From assembly GCF_002356075.1 (NCBI RefSeq), contig NZ_AP017902.1, forward strand, positions 62,001-126,000: DNA of 64,000 nucleotides, given 5' to 3'. Below are positions 59,334 through 64,000 of the stretch, one piece after another (positions within the stretch are counted from its first letter, which is position 1; each line of letters starts with the position of its first letter). The notes below the pieces were generated by a model. It worked only from the letters and a program-made list of their open reading frames with translations. It was not told where the DNA came from and searched no databases. The translations under genes and the position numbers were made by a program. Source of the DNA: Mycoplasmopsis bovigenitalium. Its GTDB lineage: Bacteria; Bacillota_I; Bacilli_A; Mycoplasmatales; Metamycoplasmataceae.

Positions 59334-60073
59334 ACAAAAATCCAATTGAAATAGAAAATATAACTAAATCTTGTCAAATCCTGGCAGAAGTCAAACAAAT
59401 TGTTTATGATAACATAAGACCCGGAATTTCATTAAAAGAACTGGATTCAATCGCTTTTAATGAAATAGTAAAAAGAGGTGCTAAACCAGCATTTTTAGGT
59501 TTATACGGCTTTCCCGCCACAATGTGCATCTCTGTCAATGAAGAATTGATCCATGGCATACCTAGTGATTATGTACTAAAAGAAGGGGATATTGTTTCCT
59601 GTGACTTGGGTTGTACATATAAAGGTATGAATAGTGACAGTGCCTTTACAAAAGGTGTTGGAACTATTTCGCCAATTAATAAAAAATTAATTAATGTAGC
59701 AAAACAAGCTTTTGAAGCTGGATTAGCTGCTATTAAACCTGGGGCAAGAGTAGGCGATATAAGCTATGCTATTGGCCAGGTTATCAAAAAAAATAATTTT
59801 TATACACCATCGGAATATTGCGGTCATGGCATTGGTTACAATGTTCATGAAGATCCAGATGTTTATAATGATGGCTACAGAGGTAGTGGACCACTTCTAA
59901 GAGATGGAATGGTCATTTGCATTGAACCAATGGTTATGCAAAAAAACGCTAAAATAAAAATGAAAAGCGATGGTTGAACTATTGTTAGCGCTAGTGGTTT
60001 AACAAATTCGCATTATGAACACACTGTACTCATTAAAAACGGAAAGGGCGTTGTATTAACGAAAGGAATATAA
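59324..60073 (+). CDS. map: Methionine aminopeptidase, type I
   Basis: 249 residues. Removes the initiator Met. Metal ligands are in the expected order: Asp in VSCDLGCT, Asp in MNSDSAFT, His in YCGHGIGYNVHEDP, Glu in ICIEPMV and Glu in the final SHYEHTVLI. The pita-bread fold is full length. One TGA (near 59977) is Trp. The start lies in the 42-bp repeat, so the gene survived the R-M insertion intact but with a new upstream context. infA starts immediately after the stop. Confidence 0.96.
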
Positions 60074-60289
60074 ATGGCAAAAGATGCTATTAAATTTAAA
60101 GCCGTTGTTAAACAAGCTTTTTCAACTGATGAATATGAAGTTGAATTAGAAAACGGCATGGTAATTAAAGCTCACATATCAGGAAAAATGCGTGTAAATC
60201 ACATAAGAATTTTGCCTGGTGATTCAGTAGATGTAGAAATTAGTCCATACAACTTACAACTTGGACGTATTATCTATCGTCATAAATAA
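60074..60289 (+). CDS. infA: Translation initiation factor IF-1
   Basis: 71 residues. The S1-like OB fold contains the family pattern [46 protein letters not shown] (residues about 26-70, only cited by position). It binds the ribosomal A site during initiation. It abuts the map stop, with AAAGGA as ribosome site. Order map-infA-rpmJ is the classical one. Confidence 0.97.
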   Translation: MAKDAIKFKAVVKQAFSTDEYEVELENGMVIKAHISGKMRVNHIRILPGDSVDVEISPYNLQLGRIIYRHK

Positions 60290-60298
60290 GGAGAAAAC

Positions 60299-60412
60299 AT
60301 GAAAGTTAGAGCTAGTGTAAAAAGAATGTGCAAAGATTGTCGTGTTATCAAACGTAGAGGAATTATTAGAATCATCTGCGCTCAACCAAAACACAAACAA
60401 AGACAAGGATAG
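60299..60412 (+). CDS. rpmJ: 50S ribosomal protein L36
   Basis: 37 residues. [19 protein letters not shown] with CxxC (MCKDC) and later C and H ([12 protein letters not shown]), giving the complete zinc-binding C3H set of the zinc form. SD AAGGAG lies 8 nt before the ATG. Between infA and rpsM as usual. Confidence 0.97.
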   Translation: MKVRASVKRMCKDCRVIKRRGIIRIICAQPKHKQRQG

Positions 60413-60420
60413 GAATATAA

Positions 60421-60786
60421 ATGGCTAGAATTTTAAATATTGAGATACCTAATAACAAACGTGTAGTTGTTTCATTAACTTACATTTTTGGAATTGGGCC
60501 AACAAGAGCAAAAGAAATACTTGCTAAAGCTAAAATCGACGAAAACATTAGAGTAAAAGACTTAACAGAAGAACAACTTTCAGCAATTCGTGAAGCTGCT
60601 AGAGAATACCAAACTGAAGGTGATTTACACCGTGAAGTATCACTAAACATCAAACGTTTAATGGAAATTAAATGCTACCGTGGCATGAGACATCGTAAAG
60701 GTCTACCAGTAAGAGGTCAATCAACAAAAAGTAATGCTCGTACACGTAAAGGACCAAGAAAAACCGTTGCAGGTAAGAAAAAATAA
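60421..60786 (+). CDS. rpsM: 30S ribosomal protein S13
   Basis: 121 residues. The N-terminal [19 protein letters not shown], the H2TH-like [15 protein letters not shown], and the C-terminal tail [20 protein letters not shown] that reaches the P-site tRNA are all present. Ends in KKK. Follows rpmJ by 8 nt. Confidence 0.98.
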   Translation: MARILNIEIPNNKRVVVSLTYIFGIGPTRAKEILAKAKIDENIRVKDLTEEQLSAIREAAREYQTEGDLHREVSLNIKRLMEIKCYRGMRHRKGLPVRGQSTKSNARTRKGPRKTVAGKKK

Positions 60787-60799
60787 TTAGGAGTTAATT

Positions 60800-61207
60800 A
60801 TGGCTACAACTAAAAATACTAAAGTAAAAAAATCTAAGAAAAGACCTGTTGTTAGTGGTGTTGCACACATTCACTCAACAAACCAAAACACAATTGTTAC
60901 TTTTGCTGACGAACAAGGAAACGTTGTTGCTTGATCATCATCAGGAGCTATTGGTTACAAAGGTTCTAAGAAAAAAACCCCTTATGCTGCAGGTTTAGCT
61001 GCTCAAGCTGCTACAGAATTAGCTAAAGAACGTGGTATGAAAACTGTTAGAGTCGAATTAAAAGGTTTAGGTGCTGGTAAAGATGCTGCTCGTAAACAAA
61101 TTGAAGTTTCTGGAATTACAGTTACTGAAATTAAGGATGTTACACCTGTACCTCACAATGGTACAAGACCTCCAAAACGTATTCTAAAACGCGAAAAAAT
61201 GAGATAG
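60800..61207 (+). CDS. rpsK: 30S ribosomal protein S11
   Basis: 135 residues. Basic N-terminus ([11 protein letters not shown]), then [37 protein letters not shown] and the C-terminal [20 protein letters not shown]. One TGA encodes the Trp before SSSGA. SD AGGAG. Binds near the platform of the 30S subunit. Confidence 0.98.
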
Positions 61208-61232
61208 AGATAAATAACCTAAGGAGGAAAAT

Positions 61233-62252
61233 ATGGAAAAAATGGCAAAACTTGAATATACACAAGTTGACACTATTAACTCAAATACAAAAGATGTTAA
61301 TACAACTACTTTTGCAATCCAACCTCTAGAAAGAGGATTTGGGCAAACAGTTGCTGTTGCATTGAGAAGAGTGCTTCTTTCAAACATTACTTCATTAGCA
61401 ATGTGTGGAGTTAAAATTGAAGGTGTTGAGCATGAATTCCAAGTTATAAATGGTGTTGTAGAAGATGTTACAGCATTAATTATGAACTTGCGTAAAGTTA
61501 AATTTCAATACAAACCTGAATTGGTTAATGATGATGAAATAATTAAGGTTGTGCTTTATGCAGATCAACCAGGCGAGGTTACATCAAGAAGTCTTCAAGT
61601 TATTAATTCAAATGTTGAAATAACAAGTAAATCTGTTCACTTAGCAACAGTTAGTGCAAAAGGTTCATTGCACTTAGAAATGTATCTAAGAGCAGGCCGT
61701 GGCTATGTACCAAGTGAAAAAAACAAAAAACTTATTGCTTCAGTAAACTTCTTAAATCAAATTCAATCAGGAATCAAAAAAGGTATTTTAATTGCGACTG
61801 ATTCAAACTTTAGTCCAATTGAAAACGTAAATTATTCAGTTAGCGAATTAAACTCTGCTTCAACTGATATTGAAGAAAAACTAGAATTTAACATTACCAC
61901 CGATGGAACTGTTGCTGCAAAAGACGCTTTAAAACAAGCTTGTGAAATTTTAGCTGCTCACTTTACTGTTATTGGTAAAGTTGAAGATATGGTTGTTGAA
62001 TCAATTTTCAAACAAGATGAAATTGTTGGTGACGAAGAAAAAGAAGAAAATGATTATGATATTTCTCAATTAAATCTTTCTGTTCGTTCATTGAATGCTT
62101 TAAGAAAAATTGGTCGTTCAACACTATCTCAAATTGCTGCTATGACATATGAAGAATTAGAAAATACTAAAAACTTAGGTAGAAAATCTCTTGATGAAAT
62201 TGTTGCAAAATTAAGAGAATTCGGTTTCGAATTAACTAAAGGAGAAGAATAA
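61233..62252 (+). CDS. rpoA: RNA polymerase subunit alpha
   Basis: 339 residues. The N-terminal dimer domain has PLERGFGQTVAVALRRVLLSN and VTSRSLQVINSNVEI. A flexible acidic linker (QDEIVGDEEKEENDYD, near 266-281) leads to the C-terminal DNA/activator-binding domain with LNLSVRSLNALRKIGRSTL and NLGRKSLDEIVAKLREFGF. The start MEKMAKLEYTQ follows AAGGAGG. The stop TAA overlaps the rplQ ATG by one base. Confidence 0.98.
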   Translation: MEKMAKLEYTQVDTINSNTKDVNTTTFAIQPLERGFGQTVAVALRRVLLSNITSLAMCGVKIEGVEHEFQVINGVVEDVTALIMNLRKVKFQYKPELVNDDEIIKVVLYADQPGEVTSRSLQVINSNVEITSKSVHLATVSAKGSLHLEMYLRAGRGYVPSEKNKKLIASVNFLNQIQSGIKKGILIATDSNFSPIENVNYSVSELNSASTDIEEKLEFNITTDGTVAAKDALKQACEILAAHFTVIGKVEDMVVESIFKQDEIVGDEEKEENDYDISQLNLSVRSLNALRKIGRSTLSQIAAMTYEELENTKNLGRKSLDEIVAKLREFGFELTKGEE

Positions 62253-62614
62253 TGGCTAATCCAAAACAAATTTACAGTCGTGATACTAAATGAAGAACTG
62301 GTGTTATTCGTACATTAGTTAGTGAATTATTCAAAAATGGCCGTATCACAACAACTTTAACTCGTGCAAAAGAATTACGTCGTCACGCAGAAAAACTAAT
62401 TACAAAAGCAAAAAACCCAACTCTAGCAAATCGTCGTGCAGTAGCTTCAGTATTGCGTCCAACTCTTGTTAATGAAAAAGATACAGTTCTAAAACATTTA
62501 TTTGACACAATTGCGCCTAAATATGCCCAAAGAAACGGTGGATACACACGTATTTACAAAATAGTTTCTCGTCAAGGTGACTCTGCGCCTATGGCTATTA
62601 TTGAATTAGTTTAA
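62252..62614 (+). CDS. rplQ: 50S ribosomal protein L17
   Basis: 120 residues. [23 protein letters not shown], then [22 protein letters not shown] and the C-terminal [20 protein letters not shown] are typical. The usual start MxxRKLGR is replaced by NPKQIYSRD, as in some mycoplasmas. One TGA is Trp. Last gene of the superoperon, followed by a terminator. Confidence 0.96.
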
Positions 62615-62644
62615 CTAATTGTTTTCACTTTAATTACCAATCTT

Positions 62645-62669
62645 AAATCAGCTTGCGAGCTGATTTTTT
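62645..62669 (+). terminator. Terminator of the map-rplQ operon
   Basis: Stem AAATCAGCT-TGCG-AGCTGATTT followed by TTT, about 30 nt after the rplQ stop. Confidence 0.85.
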
Positions 62670-62709
62670 CTTTACAATATAATCATAATTTAATATATAC
62701 TATTAAAAT

Positions 62710-64000
62710 ATGGCTAAAAACAAAAATATATTTTCATTAGAACAATATTTCAAAAATAATAACACTTCTTATTCTGAAATAACTAATTTAACATTACATA
62801 GAAATTCAGCTAATGCATTTTTAGTTTTAGATGAAGAAAGCGAATTTGCAAATGGAGAAATAAAAAAAATTATCGAGTCAAATGACGCGATAAAAACATT
62901 GAATTATTTCAATGAAAATAGTGAATTAATACAAAGTGTTAACCACAAAGAAATACTTGATTTAATATCATTTTTCAATCTAAATAGTGTCAACTTAAAA
63001 TTTGACACAATCCCTCTTGCTAGCGAGTATAACCGGATTGTTGACAATTATTTTGCTTCTAAAAAGAAGATTGATTTTTTGACAAGCCTTTTTCAAGAAA
63101 ATCAATACAAAATCCAAAGCTTACTACTAAAATTACTTAAAGAAAATACAAACGAAATATATGGCGAATTAGTTGACTATAAACGCGAACACAAACAATT
63201 TCAAAATAAACTACTTAAATTAATTAACCAAGATTCATTTGATGAATTAGAATCCCTTGTTAATAAACACGTCGATTATTTTGAATGATTTTTTGAAAAT
63301 TTAGTTTCCAAATTTGTTTCTATTATCAATGAAATAAATTCACTAGTAAAAAAACTATCGCATAACTACTTTAACAGTGATGAATTAAAAGCCAAAATCA
63401 AACTTAAAACCAACTATTCTAGACTAAAAATGCTTAAACAAATGTCTAAAACTTCTAAGGAATCATTAAAGCGTAAATGTTTCATTCGCGATATGAATAA
63501 AGACATTGAATTTCTTGAAAAATATCGCTCAAACAGTGAAAAAACCACTAAAAAACACATACGCAATTTAATTTTCAAATATACAAAATCAAGTAAATTA
63601 GATAAACAAAAACTAAACATTTTTTCAACAACCTCTTATCAATATTGACAAATATATAAATCAATTTCTGTGTTAAAAGCTGTTAAAAAAGAAATGAAAT
63701 ATAGTGAGCCAAAATTAAGACATTTATCTTTGGAAAATATTGCTGATTTAAACACTTATATAAACTCAAAAATATCATTATTTATTTACAATAACCTTGC
63801 TGATTCAAGCTTGCGAGATAAAAAAATGAAAAAAATGGCCATTGATTCAATCATAAACAAAGAATTTTATTTAGATTTAAGTCAATATATTGAACTGAGT
63901 AGGTCAAACGAGGAAATAATATGTGATGAAATCCGAAAGTTAAAAAATAAAGTTAAAAAAGAAAAATCTAAATCTCTAAATGTTTTTGGTATTGAATCTT
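62710..64000 (+). CDS. Hypothetical protein, runs past the window end
   Basis: At least 430 residues, open at the right edge. In-frame TGA codons near 63286 and 63646 are Trp. The protein is Lys/Asn/Leu rich, with predicted long helices (about residues 100-260, and again 290-430), Lys- and Ser-rich loops, and no membrane segment. No ribosome site stronger than a short A-rich run precedes the ATG. I recognise no family; no Walker A or other catalytic motif is seen in the visible part. It might be a cytoskeletal or DNA-associated coiled-coil protein, but there is no direct support. Confidence 0.7.

Overview
This window is a stretch of a mycoplasma (Mollicutes) chromosome. The reasons are very low G+C, nearly every long gene read through in-frame TGA codons (TGA = Trp, translation table 4), lipoproteins with a short hydrophobic leader ending in Cys, and a gene set limited to energy, translation, uptake and surface proteins. 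The 16S fragment and an A at 23S position 2057 (E. coli numbering) suggest the M. hominis cluster (Metamycoplasma); that placement is by recall and is tentative. All coordinates below read TGA as Trp.

Layout. 1-4120: 3' half of 16S, a tRNA-free spacer, complete 23S, terminator; no 5S follows. 4228-11007: complete F1Fo ATP synthase operon (membrane protein in the atpI position, then atpB-E-F-H-A-G-D-C) closed by a perfect-palindrome terminator. 11031-19123 (minus strand): a surface-protein block with two lipoproteins, a YneF-like protein and an 1897-residue SGNH/GDSL hydrolase. 19190-19901 (minus): a candidate small RNA and dCMP deaminase. 20054-22398 (plus): small membrane protein, diadenylate cyclase and MgtE, a c-di-AMP/Mg2+ cluster. 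22540-30261 (plus): asnS, glycosyltransferase, RDD membrane protein, pcrA/uvrD, a membrane protein that looks like an eroded GGDEF-EAL protein, and degV.

30260-52043 is mostly minus strand: a hypothetical gene, rpsB-tsf behind a structured leader, pepO, lon, leuS (editing domain decayed), an ECF S component overlapping upp, a small membrane protein, thrS, trpS, pgk, tpiA, ligA and the ECF energizing module ecfA1-ecfA2-ecfT. The only plus-strand gene there is a Cys-less PTS EIIB-like protein. 52135-62669 (plus): transketolase, then the end of the ribosomal superoperon, secY-adk-[insert]-map-infA-rpmJ-rpsM-rpsK-rpoA-rplQ. The insert is a two-gene type II restriction-modification unit that separates adk from map. 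A perfect 42-bp direct repeat flanks it, and one copy carries the promoter-proximal region and start codon of map. The window ends inside an unrecognised ORF.

How the parts work together: the ATP synthase sits beside the rRNA genes. pgk, tpiA and tkt serve glycolysis and pentose exchange. The ECF module (T + A1 + A2) could energise the S component encoded next to upp, which may suggest a nucleobase substrate. CdaM and MgtE link c-di-AMP to ion homeostasis. The most unusual items are the R-M insertion with its long duplication, the decayed LeuRS editing domain, the GGDEF-EAL-like relic, the candidate small RNA at 19198-19313, and the 23S base expected to give 14-membered macrolide resistance. 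I saw no tRNA, CRISPR array, IS element or prophage.
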